From assembly GCA_024741835.1 (NCBI GenBank), contig JAENRP010000039.1:69774-133773 (forward strand): 64,000 bases of DNA, in the 5' to 3' direction. Shown one piece after another: positions 1-10,164 of this stretch; the first letter of the stretch is position 1; every line of letters starts with the position of its first letter. Source of the stretch: Diplocarpon mali (Eukaryota > Ascomycota > Leotiomycetes > Helotiales > Drepanopezizaceae). The notes under the pieces were generated by a model. The model was not told where the DNA came from and made no database searches. It saw only the letters and a list, made by a program, of their open reading frames with translations. Position numbers and translations under genes: made by a program.

Positions 1-2537
1 CCCTTCGGAGATCCGTGTGGGAAGAGAGACATTACGAGAGCTTTGAAGATCAACTACTTTTGCGGGGATTGGCGAGAGTGATGAGCTTGCGATTGATCTC
101 GCATTGACGCATCTTTTCTGGCCTTTCAATGATACTCTCTTCATCTTTAACTTTGGGGGGGCTCAATTTCAGAGAGCGCTCTATTGTTTGGTACCGAGGC
201 ATCTCTGTGGTGTTATGGGTTGGATTAGAATAAATAGTCTGCTGTCAGATATAATGGGCTGCGTCGCGTAATTTGGCGACGACGGGCTATTGAATGGCGC
301 GTGGCGTGTAATTTTGTCATTGATAGAGTGAGGAAGGTGAATTTGCAAGTTAATGTTGCGAATTCACTGTCGAGAGTTGAGCTTGCGCTTTCTATTGGTC
401 GGGCTTTGTTTACATAGACATTTTTCCTCATAACCGAGTGTCGCAGTATTTTCCCTGGGCGTTTTTGAAATTTCCAGCGTCCTAGTATACAGATACTACC
501 CAGTAGTATATCTATTAAAATATCGCTCCTATTTTAATTATTTCACTACCATTATTAGAAGATATGTATTCTTCAACATTGCCCCTCTCGGCAGCCTCTA
601 TGCCTCCGAAACCAAAGGGAATAAAGCACGGACAGCCACTTGCTATTTTGAATATTATCTTCTGTATTTCTTAATTGGATAATATCTCAATGATCCTCCC
701 AGACTGCGATTTATGATCCAAGACCTATCAACTGTGCACTTCCCGACCCGGAAATTCTGTAGCAGAGAGAGCAAGCCGGGGATCATTGAGCCCAGCTCTA
801 GCACCCCCCGTCCTTGGGGTCGAGTTCGTACACTTTCCAACTGTTCTCGACCCAGGAAGGACATCCTTGGCTTTGAATTCAAGCTCCCCTGCATCGATTC
901 CGGGAAATGCTACGTAGTGGATTCCATCCTCTGACTGACTTACCACAATTGAACTGGTCTCTACCATATCCCCATCCAAATGCTGAGTTCCACGGAGCTA
1001 CGAAGCGTGACATCTCTTCTAGCTCATAATTCGAACTTCTGGGTGTACCTACCGAGTAAAGTAATCTGATCGCATCTAGAGAGTGTATCCTCAACCTTAA
1101 GCCCTCTGTACCTGGATCTTGTGGTAAGGGGTCATTTTCTCTTCTTATTCAGAGGAACCACCTTGCGTTCTGTAATAACATACAAGACTGCTGATCTGGT
1201 TGCAACACCTACATCACCACTTGAGCCAAGTCCAGAGCTGTCGGTACTTGGTGATTCGACAGTAGAATTTGCAGCAGGTGAAATCGAATATGTCATTATT
1301 ACACTGGTACCATACATCAATGCCGCGTTTGAATATCTCAGATAATCGACGTTTAATAACATCGAAATGCGATTACTGCGCTTAGATGAGGTGTAGTTCT
1401 GTCAGAAGCTTGAGATGTTGCAAGTTGTAGAGTTTTCCTTGCTTATCTGGAAAATTGTGTGACTGCTTCGGGCAATATTATACTGCTTCTATATTTCACA
1501 ATCTTTATAATTATTACGTATGGCCATTAATTCATAGACAGCAATGCCACTACATCTGATGAAGTTTCGATAGCGGGTATCTGAAAGCAAATCTCTTACT
1601 GTGATAATTGGGATGGCCTTAGCGACGGTGAGTGATAGTGAAGTAGTTTCACAGCTGCGGATTTGCCTGTTTCGTCTGTTTGGCAGCACTATTCTTGTAA
1701 TATTTTTGAATATCCAGCATCTGTTCTGCATCGATTTTACGACCCTCTCTTGGTGTATACAGGTCATCAGAATAGTACGCCGAATCAGTATCGAAGGGAA
1801 AGTCAAAAGAATTTCCTCTCACGAAAGACTTATCCACTAGGTAGCAAGTGTGTTCGAGCAGCTGAGCAGCTGAGCAAAGAACAGCGGGATTTCGGATTAT
1901 TTTCATTATTTTCGCTAGCTGCAATATTCAAAAGCAAGCCCTATGGTGATATCAGATCTCTTAGCTGTCTAATCTTCAATGGAGATATACAATAACTCTC
2001 TACTGCTGCGTCACGTACCATTTTTCAATCAATACGCTGGACTCAACAAGCTTGAGCTAAAAGGGCCTAAATGAGATAGATCACCTATGAGAATTTGTGA
2101 CACTTCCATTTCTCATAGATGTAACGAATTAGCACATCTGCTATGGAAGGTAAGCCTTTACACATTGTCGCAGCATATTTCTTTATGATCGCGGCTAAGA
2201 CTTTTCAGGCTCGTGCAGCTAGTAATCAAAAAGGGGGGGCAGTCTCGCTTAGTATCCCACGTGATAATTCGGAGTAACGGGATACTAGAAACCTTTTCCG
2301 TCTTCTATTAGCTGATCCACCGAATGGACCGAGAAAATTTCTACGTGTGATTGAGTACACTAGCTCTTCAATAGCACCTTATTACCATCCCATTTTCAGT
2401 ATACGCATATAGCAAAATAGCGGCTCCTTGACAATTGACAGTGACTCGAATGGCGATTCGAAAGTGAAGTACAGCCCGGAAAAACCTCAAGCCCCTAGTT
2501 TCGAAGAAATAACCGTCTAAGAAAGCAAAAAGCCGAA
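1..2537. other. Gene-poor, AT-rich left end
   Basis: Apart from the decayed gene entered separately at about 700-1370, I see no intact gene here. Stretches near 480-660 and 1480-2050 are AT-rich and hold only short open frames, many lacking an ATG. The last 500 bases precede the D-amino-acid oxidase pseudogene and would have been its promoter; a CACGTG lies near 2259. Confidence 0.5.
700..1370 (-). pseudogene. Decayed protein-coding gene, family not recognised
   Basis: On the minus strand, three overlapping open stretches read like pieces of one protein split by frame changes. The first part (about 1362-1132) is Ser/Thr-rich. After a one-base shift it continues about 1140-930 with the string RFVAPWNSAFGWGYGRD. 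A possible GTAAGT donor follows, and another frame carries GIHYVAFPGIDAGELEF, then WKVYELDPKDGG after a further shift, before stops accumulate. No single frame or simple splicing scheme joins them. I do not recognise the family. The remnant could also be a gene with introns that I mis-splice, so the pseudogene call is tentative. Confidence 0.3.
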
Positions 2538-3645
2538 ATGGAAGAGTCAGTTGGCATCATCGGTGGTGGTATCGTGGGCTTAGCATCTGCTTATGTTCTA
2601 TCGTCCGACTACAGAGTCACGATCGTTGCGAAGCATCTTTCCGGCGACTTGGGGTTGAACTGGGCAAGCCCTTGGTACATACTCCGCCTCTGAAAATCTC
2701 GGGCTCGCTTTGACGAAGATACAGGGCAGGGGCAGCCTTTCATCCTTAAAGACATGCCAGCAAAAGCCAGCAAGATATGCAGCGCACCTGCTTCAAATTC
2801 TACTGGGACTTTGCGCGACAGGATCCATCAAGTGGAGTCAAGACGTATCAGAAGAGAGAATATTTTGATAGCGATACCAAGATATCAGAGCTTTGGTATC
2901 GTGATCTCCTGCCAGGCTTTAGTGTCCTCCCTTCCCCGGAACTGCCTCTGACGATGCCGCTCGGGGTCACGTATACAGCTCGAAGCCAAGAGTATCGAGG
3001 AAGCTCGAGCAATCACAAAGTCGAGGGTCATCATCAACGCTTCTGTTGTTGGGGCGGGACTTCTCGCAGGAGACGAGGCGGTGCTGCCCGTCCGAGGCCA
3101 AACGATGTTTGTCAAGACTGGCTTTAGCGAATTGATCATGCTAGAAGGCTCCGAGTATACTTATATCATACCCGGATCCGGGTCGGGGGGAGTGATCATC
3201 GGCGGCATCAGATCCGACAGACTGGATGCCGAAGTTGACGTCTCGCCGAAGAGCGATATCCTGCGACGGGTGAATCATCTTAGTAAAGGAGCATTCCAAG
3301 GTTTGGATTTAGACTCGGTGACTGATTGGATTGGATTCCGGCCAGGAAGGAAAAGTGGGCTAAGAGTTGAGCGTGAGGGTGATGTGATTCATGCATACGG
3401 CCTTGAGAGTGCTGGTAAGTCTAGCTTTCATAAAAACACGTTGTTTCAGGCTATGTTTGGGCTGTAATATGTATCTATGAGGGATCTGATCATTGGTGAA
3501 ATTTGTCGTTTTGTTATTAGGAAGTAAGGTCGGACCAATTCAAGTTGACTTGGCTACCTCTGATCTAGGATACATATATCCTTTCGAGATAGTGGAGAAG
3601 ATCAGAGATTTACTTGAGGGGGGCAGGCTGAAAGCAAGAATGTAG
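2538..3645 (+). pseudogene. D-amino-acid oxidase pseudogene (FAD-dependent)
   Basis: D-amino-acid oxidase is a peroxisomal flavoenzyme that deaminates D-amino acids with release of hydrogen peroxide. The ATG at 2538 opens with the dinucleotide fold GIIGGGIVGLASA and the family string NWASPW, then hits a TGA about 50 codons in. Matching sequence resumes in a different frame near 2777 (FDSDTKISELWYRDLLPGF) and breaks again at VTYTA near 2975. About 50 residues of the family are then missing before the frame returns at about 2990 (RVIINAS, GDEAVLPVRGQT). From there to 3415 the protein is well preserved, including the substrate-binding region GFRPGRKSGLRVE. A GTAAGT donor at 3417 could splice to CTAG at 3568, giving GYIYPFEIVEKIRDLLE and a stop at 3645. 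The 5' half therefore has a stop, two frame changes and a deletion, while the 3' half remains readable. Confidence 0.8.
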
Positions 3646-3958
3646 TCAAAATTGAAACACAAAAATGAGTCCCCAATAGGTATCTTTTGTTGTTGAGTTG
3701 GTCAATAATTCAAGTCTTTTGTGCATATTTTTTATCATATCGTCACCTTCCATTGTTTTCCAACTCCATAGGCTTTTGACAAATAATTCAAACTTCATGA
3801 ATTCGCTTCTCAATCACAACCACCCTTACGAGTTTCTCCCCACAGTCTCCTGTTCTCTTCCGACCAACCACATCGATGATAACCCCCTCCCAGCTCTCGA
3901 TCTCCAATTCAAAAGCCCCAAAGGTCGTTTTTTTGCGACCTTATCAAGACCCAGCGCA

Positions 3959-4855
3959 ATGAGCTCTAAGGCCTCACCAAAAGCGCGAGTGCCACCTCCA
4001 GAAACCAAACCCGAGCGCAGGCTAACACGAACCAGGTCGGGGCACACCAGCGATAGTTCTCTGTTCTGTTGCACCAAGTGCTACGTGCTGAGCGACCCCC
4101 GCGGTCCTGTCGAGAAGGAGATCTTCCGCTTCGGCTTCTGCATGGCAAACTTGACGTCCAGCCCCTCTGGGTGCCGCTACCTCCCGTCTGCGCTGTCCCA
4201 TATTCTCGAGAGAGCGCCGTATATTGTCCGCTATGAGCGTTGGCTACACGCCGAGAAAGACGTGACTCGCTACTTTATGCCGCACCCGAGGATCAAAATG
4301 GCGTTCGTTGAGCTCAGTGGGTTGATGGTGGCGGAGAGCGAGAAAGAGGGACGGTGGGTGCCCAATAGAGGATATTTGAAGTTTAGGTGTGACGAACATA
4401 CAGGACCGTGGTATGTGAGATGGATTTCATTTTTTCCTGTTACTGGCCTCTGATGTTCTTAGGATGTGTCGCTAGACCCCATGATTATACCCTTTTGAAT
4501 GACCGCTGACCGGCTCACTACCAGGCTCACGTGCTTCTTACTTCAAAGAGGCCTAGAGGTGCTGAGCACTGTGCCGCTTACTGAGTACGAGCCTAAGAAG
4601 GGAAAACAGAAGAGCGTTGGCGAGGTATGTGAGCAGCATGACGAGGATGGGTATCTTGAGCAAGGTGATGGGAAGAAAGAAGTTGTTGGAATTGGCTACG
4701 ATGGAATTGGGCTTCCGAAGGCTGAGCTGGTGGAGTGTCCGCACATCAATCAAAGAGAGAGGAAACCTGAGGAGAAGGTCCATTTGCACAAAGAAGGGGG
4801 AATTGCTACCAAGAAGCAGAAGAGAAGTGAGCCCCACGGTCGTGAGACATCTTGA
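3959..4855 (+). CDS. Uncharacterised protein, two exons
   Basis: I do not recognise this gene. Exons 3959-4410 and 4525-4855 join in frame to 260 residues. The 114-bp intron has a GTATGT donor, a GCTGAC branch site and a CCAG acceptor. Another in-frame ATG at 3797 would add 54 residues rich in Asn, Leu and Pro; I prefer 3959 because conserved-looking sequence begins after it. The N-terminus is basic and Pro-rich. It is followed by a compact core with paired cysteines (CCTKC) and a Cys-x-x-His (CDEH), so metal binding is conceivable. The C-terminal third is Lys/Glu-rich and looks disordered. It lies directly downstream of the oxidase pseudogene. It could itself be a fast-evolving accessory gene. 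Confidence 0.55.
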
Positions 4856-4881
4856 TAATGTAGAGACCTAAAAGAAAAGGA

Positions 4882-5003
4882 GTCACGTGACTGTCACGTG
4901 ACAATCGAGGAGTCACGGGATAGAGAGTCGAAGGAGGAGTCACGTGATATAAGTCACGTGACAGAGTCATATGATCGGCTAAGGGTCGAAGGGGGTATAA
5001 ATA
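4882..5003 (+). promoter_or_regulatory. CACGTG palindrome cluster followed by a TATA box
   Basis: Four CACGTG cores sit in GTCACGTGAC-type palindromes at 4882-4891, 4893-4902, 4939-4948 (ending GAT) and 4953-4962, with a degenerate copy near 4912. A TATAAATA follows at 4996. The order resembles a bHLH (Cbf1/Pho4-class) controlled promoter, but no convincing gene follows. The arrangement also resembles the U3 region of a fungal LTR. A candidate LTR could run from the TG near 4892 to the CA near 5193, but I see no matching second copy, no clear target duplication and no primer-binding site. Confidence 0.45.
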
Positions 5004-5836
5004 GGACTACTGTTGTACTTAAAGACAGCGCGCAATGCCAACTACCTATTCTACCCCCAACTAGTGAATTGTCCTAGTTCTTGTCTTCGCTGAGCCCGCT
5101 TGTGGTGCTTCCTCCCTCTTTGTCTTTGGTCTTCCCTTAGGCCTATTCTCTGGTGTTGTTCCTGCTCACTCTTATAATAACACGAACACCTACATATTTG
5201 CCATCAGCCCATCAGCATTGGTTCATGAAAGAGTGTTATTGAGCGCAACGAAATATTGACCGCGATCATTTTGACGTCCTGGTGGGATCAATTCGCTTGG
5301 CTTGTATTTTAGATGGTTGTAGATATACGACACACAGTCTTGAGTCTAAATTGCGAGGAATTTGGCAGGGAATCTTCAGGCGCAGTTTAGAACCCGGTCT
5401 AGCACCACCCATTGCATTCGAATCATACTTTATAGCAAGCTCCGGCCAAACGCTCGGAACCAGAGGGTGTGTACTTTGTAATAGAGACTAATTATCAACA
5501 GCTCTAGCAACCTGCAGTGTGATACTCTCGAGTAGACTTCTACAATTTCTACATCCTGGGCAGAGCTCGCTCAAACGTGTCTTTCGCTTGCAGGCCTTCA
5601 AATGGTAGTTCGAGCGAGACGTAAAGGCATCGAGGCCCGAAAAGTCGGGTTTATAGCAAGCCTGAGAAGGCAGGAGATCAGATGGAACCATCGGTTTTGA
5701 AGCATGGAATGACGGAAGAAAGTTTCTACGAAGCATGCATCCAATCTTGAATTCGAAATCTATGCCAACAACTAACGCCTCACTGACCCTAGCAGCATGA
5801 TCGCTCTCTTCGAAGCTCATTCTGATACGTATAGAA
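5004..5836. other. No gene seen
   Basis: This stretch continues from the CACGTG/TATA segment to the stop codon of the next minus-strand gene. It has a pyrimidine-rich part near 5100-5170 that would suit a transcribed leader. An open minus-strand frame at 5488-5844 overlaps the end of the neighbouring gene in another frame, starts only at TTG and shows no family signal. I read it as 3' untranslated sequence. Confidence 0.4.
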
Positions 5837-8527
5837 TCAGCCAATCCAATCTACACTTGGAGTTCTTTGGTCCGCACATTCGCCGCATGTATGGTCAGCA
5901 GGATCAACCTCGCAGGGAGCGGCAATGCTTCTTCGCAGAGTTCCTGTAATTGTACCGTATATACCTGCACGATCAACCTTGGGCAAGTCCGGACTCTTAG
6001 CCTCGATCATACTTATACGGTCTGTACACCCACTCCTCGATCTCTGAAGCCGGGCCAGAATTTCTGGCATTCGGTCTTCTACTCCACCTTGCGTAGCCTC
6101 TTCATATTCCGCCGCACTTACAGATACTTGGCTTAGCGATAGTCTAGGTGGGCAAATAGACGGGGCTCTCCATCTGCTAGGCGGTATTTCGTGCTCTCCC
6201 TTGTGAATATTATCAATTGTTTGAACCCTCTGGATACGTGGCATCGTGCTCATTCTCCGATCTTTCGAATAGTTTCCTATCGACGCACCCATTCTTGAGC
6301 TTTCCCCAATACGAGATGAGGCTTTTGGGTGCTGTTTAAGAACACTCTTCCGGCGGCCACCATTATCCATTGTAGAGTCGGTGCTCAATGGACCAAACCC
6401 ATAGTCTTTCCTGAACTCAATACATGGGGATGGGGATCTAGAGGCTTCTGCAGACCGCACCCATGAGGTGATTGGCATCTTTGGTGTGGCTGAGCCCGAT
6501 GGTCCAACGTTGACGTCAACACCGAGATCATACAATGATCGAGACGTTGTCCAATAAAGCATCGTTGAAGCTGGAGATGACTCCATTGCCGGGAGGGGTG
6601 AGAGCCACTCGCTGGTAGCCTTTCTTGTAGACAGTGGCGGGAAGGACACAACATCTTGTAACTGCTCATGAGAAGCAGTATATCTTGGAAACGGCCTAAC
6701 TCTGGGAACAACTCGTTCTTTTGGTGTTGATGCTACAGACTTCAGCGGAGGCCGACTTCGTACTTTGGCTTGTTCTGGTCTACTGGAAGGTTTTGGGATT
6801 GCATCGGTTGATTCCGAATCAGAAGATGTAACAACTCCTGGAATCCTGTTCTGCTGTAACCTCCAAGACCACTCACTAATAGATGCTCGTGCGTTATTGG
6901 GATCGAATGCGTCACCTGTATATTTCGCTGCAGCACTTTGCTTCTTGCTTTCGGGTAGAATATCAGGCGATGATGCTAAATCCGAAGATGTTTCGCCCAG
7001 GGGGCTGCTAGAATTTGGTTCCTCGTCCGATCCAAAGTTCCCAGTCGAATTTCTGCTCTCCTTCCAGATCAACTCATGCACACTTTTCTTGGAATCGAAT
7101 TTGTGAAGACTGCTAAATGTAGCCGCGCCAACTTGAAGATAACTTGTTTGGTCACGAGGTCGTCCATTAAAATGGTGGACATCAGTGCCCGGGATCGATG
7201 GCTCTGCCAAAGATAAATTTGAGGACATCGATGGGGTAAATGCTTTGCTGGAGTTGTTTGGCGAGCGTGTATATCGGGATGACACTGTCGAAGTCCGGCT
7301 CCGATTGCGCGAATGTTTTCTTCGCTTGAGATTCACGGCAATGAATTCAGCAATAGAGTCTATATCATCACTCGTGATCAAGTATCTCACTGGAATTTCT
7401 CCTTGCTGTCGGTTGTCGCGAACCTCTGCCCGCGGGGTTGTCGCCTCGGAGCTTCCACCAGGACCGTTGTCTTCATCGCTAGCTTTCTTAGAAGCCATAC
7501 TGGCTCCGCTTGCACGCCTTAAGGTGATCGAAAGCGGGGGCTTCACGTGAGAATCAGCCTTATCTAGACCTATTTCGCGGACGGTCAATCTTTTACGAAC
7601 AGCCTTGACAATCTCATGATGAGCTGCACCGCGCGAAGAGGTTGCCTTTGGAGTACGAGACATGAGGTTATGTCGTGTGATGGAAGCTGATTGATCAGTC
7701 CTCGATGACTGCCCAGTCAAGGACCTCGCAATGCCGCCTTGTGGGGGTTTAGAAGACTGCTCAGTCGAGATTCCTGGCCCTCTGCCTGACTGCGTCGGCT
7801 TCAGGGTGAAGCGGTGCGCTCCCATCTCGACGGAGCTCCATCTCCTATTTACGACCGGGGGCGAAGGACCTGGCATAGAGCTTGATACGAGACGTCCGTA
7901 TGTATCAGTGTTGCCTTGGTGGGTATTTCGAGGCACGAAATTCCCTGCATGAGCGCTGCACAATTCTTTCTGTCCTGGGGGCGCGGTTGGCGCAACCTGG
8001 CAGGGTATCGCCCGCATGGAAGCAGATTGCTGGTCATCTAGGCTCATCTTGTTGTGCTTGCAACGGTGTCTTCTGCGGCGCCGTCGTATTTTGATCTTCG
8101 TGTCGATTGCAATAGTCTGCGCTCGTCTAAGCTTTTTTACCATAGAGAGGCTCTCAGACCTCTCCCGTCGAGGCACATATGGAGGCTTGTCGGAATCTCC
8201 TTGGAAGAGAGGTGGTGTAAGGAATTCGCCATACTCTCCACTGCTGTAGCTGCACGCACTATGGCCACTATGACCGCTGTGACCAGTGTTGGAAGAATAT
8301 AGTGATCCTCCAAGCGATACAGCCGGACTGACCAGATTGTCTGGAGACGCTGTTCGATTCTTGTGGTTTGGAGAGCGAAAGCTTCCGGGAGGAAAGTAGC
8401 TCTGTCTTGATTGTGATCCCTCGGAAACTGGAGGTGTATGAAGAAAGGATGGATTTGCGGACGCCCGCCCAGGGGTCGTGACGCTGTCATTGGGAATCTG
8501 GGCCGCCGGAGGTATATTTGGAGACAT
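5837..8527 (-). CDS. Large Ser-rich uncharacterised fungal protein (896 aa)
   Basis: One uninterrupted exon encodes 896 residues from an ATG at 8527. I do not recognise a named family. The protein is rich in Ser, Pro, Arg and Thr throughout and appears mostly disordered. It has a Gly/His/Ser-rich stretch near residues 70-95, an Arg-rich run (KIRRRRRRHR, about residue 145-155) that could act as a nuclear signal, and a more ordered-looking segment, YLITSDDIDSIAEFIAVNL, near residue 380. The extreme C-terminus, HTCGECADQRTPSVDWIG, is compact with two cysteines and looks like a conserved tail. No membrane segment or signal peptide is visible. It is divergent from tRNA-Ala across about 1.2 kb of non-coding sequence. 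Many Ser/Thr-Pro sites suggest regulation by phosphorylation (inference). Confidence 0.75.
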   Translation of the reverse strand: MSPNIPPAAQIPNDSVTTPGRASANPSFLHTPPVSEGSQSRQSYFPPGSFRSPNHKNRTASPDNLVSPAVSLGGSLYSSNTGHSGHSGHSACSYSSGEYGEFLTPPLFQGDSDKPPYVPRRERSESLSMVKKLRRAQTIAIDTKIKIRRRRRRHRCKHNKMSLDDQQSASMRAIPCQVAPTAPPGQKELCSAHAGNFVPRNTHQGNTDTYGRLVSSSMPGPSPPVVNRRWSSVEMGAHRFTLKPTQSGRGPGISTEQSSKPPQGGIARSLTGQSSRTDQSASITRHNLMSRTPKATSSRGAAHHEIVKAVRKRLTVREIGLDKADSHVKPPLSITLRRASGASMASKKASDEDNGPGGSSEATTPRAEVRDNRQQGEIPVRYLITSDDIDSIAEFIAVNLKRRKHSRNRSRTSTVSSRYTRSPNNSSKAFTPSMSSNLSLAEPSIPGTDVHHFNGRPRDQTSYLQVGAATFSSLHKFDSKKSVHELIWKESRNSTGNFGSDEEPNSSSPLGETSSDLASSPDILPESKKQSAAAKYTGDAFDPNNARASISEWSWRLQQNRIPGVVTSSDSESTDAIPKPSSRPEQAKVRSRPPLKSVASTPKERVVPRVRPFPRYTASHEQLQDVVSFPPLSTRKATSEWLSPLPAMESSPASTMLYWTTSRSLYDLGVDVNVGPSGSATPKMPITSWVRSAEASRSPSPCIEFRKDYGFGPLSTDSTMDNGGRRKSVLKQHPKASSRIGESSRMGASIGNYSKDRRMSTMPRIQRVQTIDNIHKGEHEIPPSRWRAPSICPPRLSLSQVSVSAAEYEEATQGGVEDRMPEILARLQRSRSGCTDRISMIEAKSPDLPKVDRAGIYGTITGTLRRSIAAPCEVDPADHTCGECADQRTPSVDWIG

Positions 8528-9725
8528 CTCTAGGAATATTTAGGAGAGGACTGCATTGAAGAAGAGTGAGACCAACCCGAGTCACCACTCGGGAGATCGA
8601 AAAGTGAAGGATGAGATTTTGTTAGAGGAGAAGGAGAGGGAAGAAAAGGAGAAGAACAGAACCAAGGATTTTACATATCATCCAGCCAAATCAGCAAATT
8701 AGTAGCGACTAATGGAAGGCACGATTTTGCTACACATCGGGGAGGGACGAAGCGCAGTTGAGAACAATTAGCTCCCACGTAAATAACGACTTGCTACGAT
8801 GCCTATCGTAGGGGCAGAGCACAAGGTAAGGGAGTTCAGATCCATTTTCTGATGGTGGAAAGCAATACTAGCAGGTAAGGACTTCGACGCAAGAGAATTA
8901 TAAGGGACAGCGAGCAGCTGCATCTGCCTGGTGACACGTGACTGTAAACTCATGGAATAACCCCAAAGAGGGTCCGAAGAAGGGTTTGATGATCGCAGAA
9001 TTGCACCTCATTTCGAGTAGCTTGTTGCAGTCTTTTCCATGTCAGATCTTGTTGATGGTAGTCTTATGTCGTAACCCAAAGTCTGGTATGGCTGGCCCTA
9101 TGGGCCCTTATTTTGCGTGTAGTTTAATCGTGAGATCAGAGGCCAAGGAACCTTGCCTCTCCTTCTGCATAATACAGCCGCCCTGCTATCAATTCTGCGG
9201 GTGCCGTTCCCGGCGCTGCGGCTGGAGGTCGAGTTTTTTTGCAGGAATTCATTGATTATTAGGACTGAGATGCGAGGTTAAGGACTTCTGGAGCTGTTGA
9301 AGCAACCTGTTATGCCTCTGCTGGTTGGAAACCTTAGGTAGCTAAGGGACAGACTCGGCTTTAGTACCTATGAAACAAATTGTACATCGGCGTTTAATCA
9401 GCACGATTGCTACAAGCAGATGCCAGAAAGGAGGATCCTAGAAATCAACCATTTGCTAAACATAAGTAATTGACAACGTGTTCTTCATACCGATGGCAAG
9501 GAAGAATGACTGGAGGAGAGGGTTTAACGCAGAGACGAGCTGTTGCTTACAAAGTCTGGTAGAGGGCTCTCCCCACTTGACAAATTCTTGACGGAGTGGA
9601 GTCACGTTTCCGTTTACCATGCGTGACAGAGCGGGACAGGCTCGGCTTAATCATGGATTTCCTCCTAAAGAATTGTAGGAAATAGAATGTGGAATAGTAA
9701 CCTCAACTCACATCGAACAACACAT
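8528..9725. other. Intergenic, promoter of the 896-aa gene
   Basis: No gene is supported. Upstream of the ATG at 8527 (increasing coordinates) there is a purine-rich stretch near 8600-8680, a pyrimidine tract when read on the minus strand, as expected before a fungal start site. Open frames here begin at non-ATG codons and resemble nothing. Confidence 0.45.
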
Positions 9726-9815
9726 GGGCGCTTGGTCTAGGGGTATGATTTTCGTTTCGCATCGTGCTCAAGCACAACATATGAAAGGTCGTGGGTTCAA
9801 TTCCCACAGCGTCCA
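9726..9815 (+). tRNA. tRNA-Ala(CGC) with an 18-nt intron
   Basis: The sequence folds into a complete tRNA. The acceptor stem GGGCGCT/AGCGTCC has the alanine identity pair G3-U70 and an A73 discriminator. The T arm is GTGGG-TTCAATT-CCCAC and the variable loop AGGTC. The anticodon stem TTCGT/ATGAA contains one G-U pair. The loop reads TT-CGC-A, then an 18-nt intron at 9762-9779, then T38. CGC decodes GCG. The D arm (GGTCTAGGGGTATGAT) resembles that of fungal tRNA-Pro, but the G3-U70 pair and anticodon both indicate Ala. A T-run about 7 bases downstream serves as the RNA polymerase III terminator. Confidence 0.9.
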
Positions 9816-9931
9816 TTATTTTTTTCGTTTCATCTATTCAAGTTCCCTCTTGGAAGTGCAGATGTCTAAGAGACATGCCATCGTTTTTGATAAATTAAAT
9901 TACCGTTCATTCCCCATCGTTTGAAACCCCA

Positions 9932-9959
9932 TCTCCCCCTCTCCCCCTCTCCCCCTCTC
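9932..9959 (+). repeat. CTCCCC short tandem repeat
   Basis: About four copies of a 6-bp pyrimidine unit lie roughly 210 bases before the ATG of the nucleolar protein gene. It is probably part of that promoter's pyrimidine tract. Confidence 0.7.
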
Positions 9960-10164
9960 TGCCCCCCAGTTCTTCCTCTTAACGTTTGATCATGTCTGGC
10001 CCTTTTGTCTTTGATTTTCTTCTTTTTGGTACGCGAGCCAATCGCCACGGGCGGTGAGTTTCTTCGGCGTCTCGGCCTTTTCACCCGGCATCTCTGGTAC
10101 AAGATTTCCGCAGCTGCGATATACTACTGTATTGGTCAGCGGTGACTTTCCAATTCGGTGTACT

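Noticed and set aside
5488..5844. 118-codon minus-strand frame as an extra exon of the 896-aa gene
   Set aside because: It starts at TTG, overlaps the stop in another frame and has no clear acceptor; the 896-aa C-terminus already looks complete.
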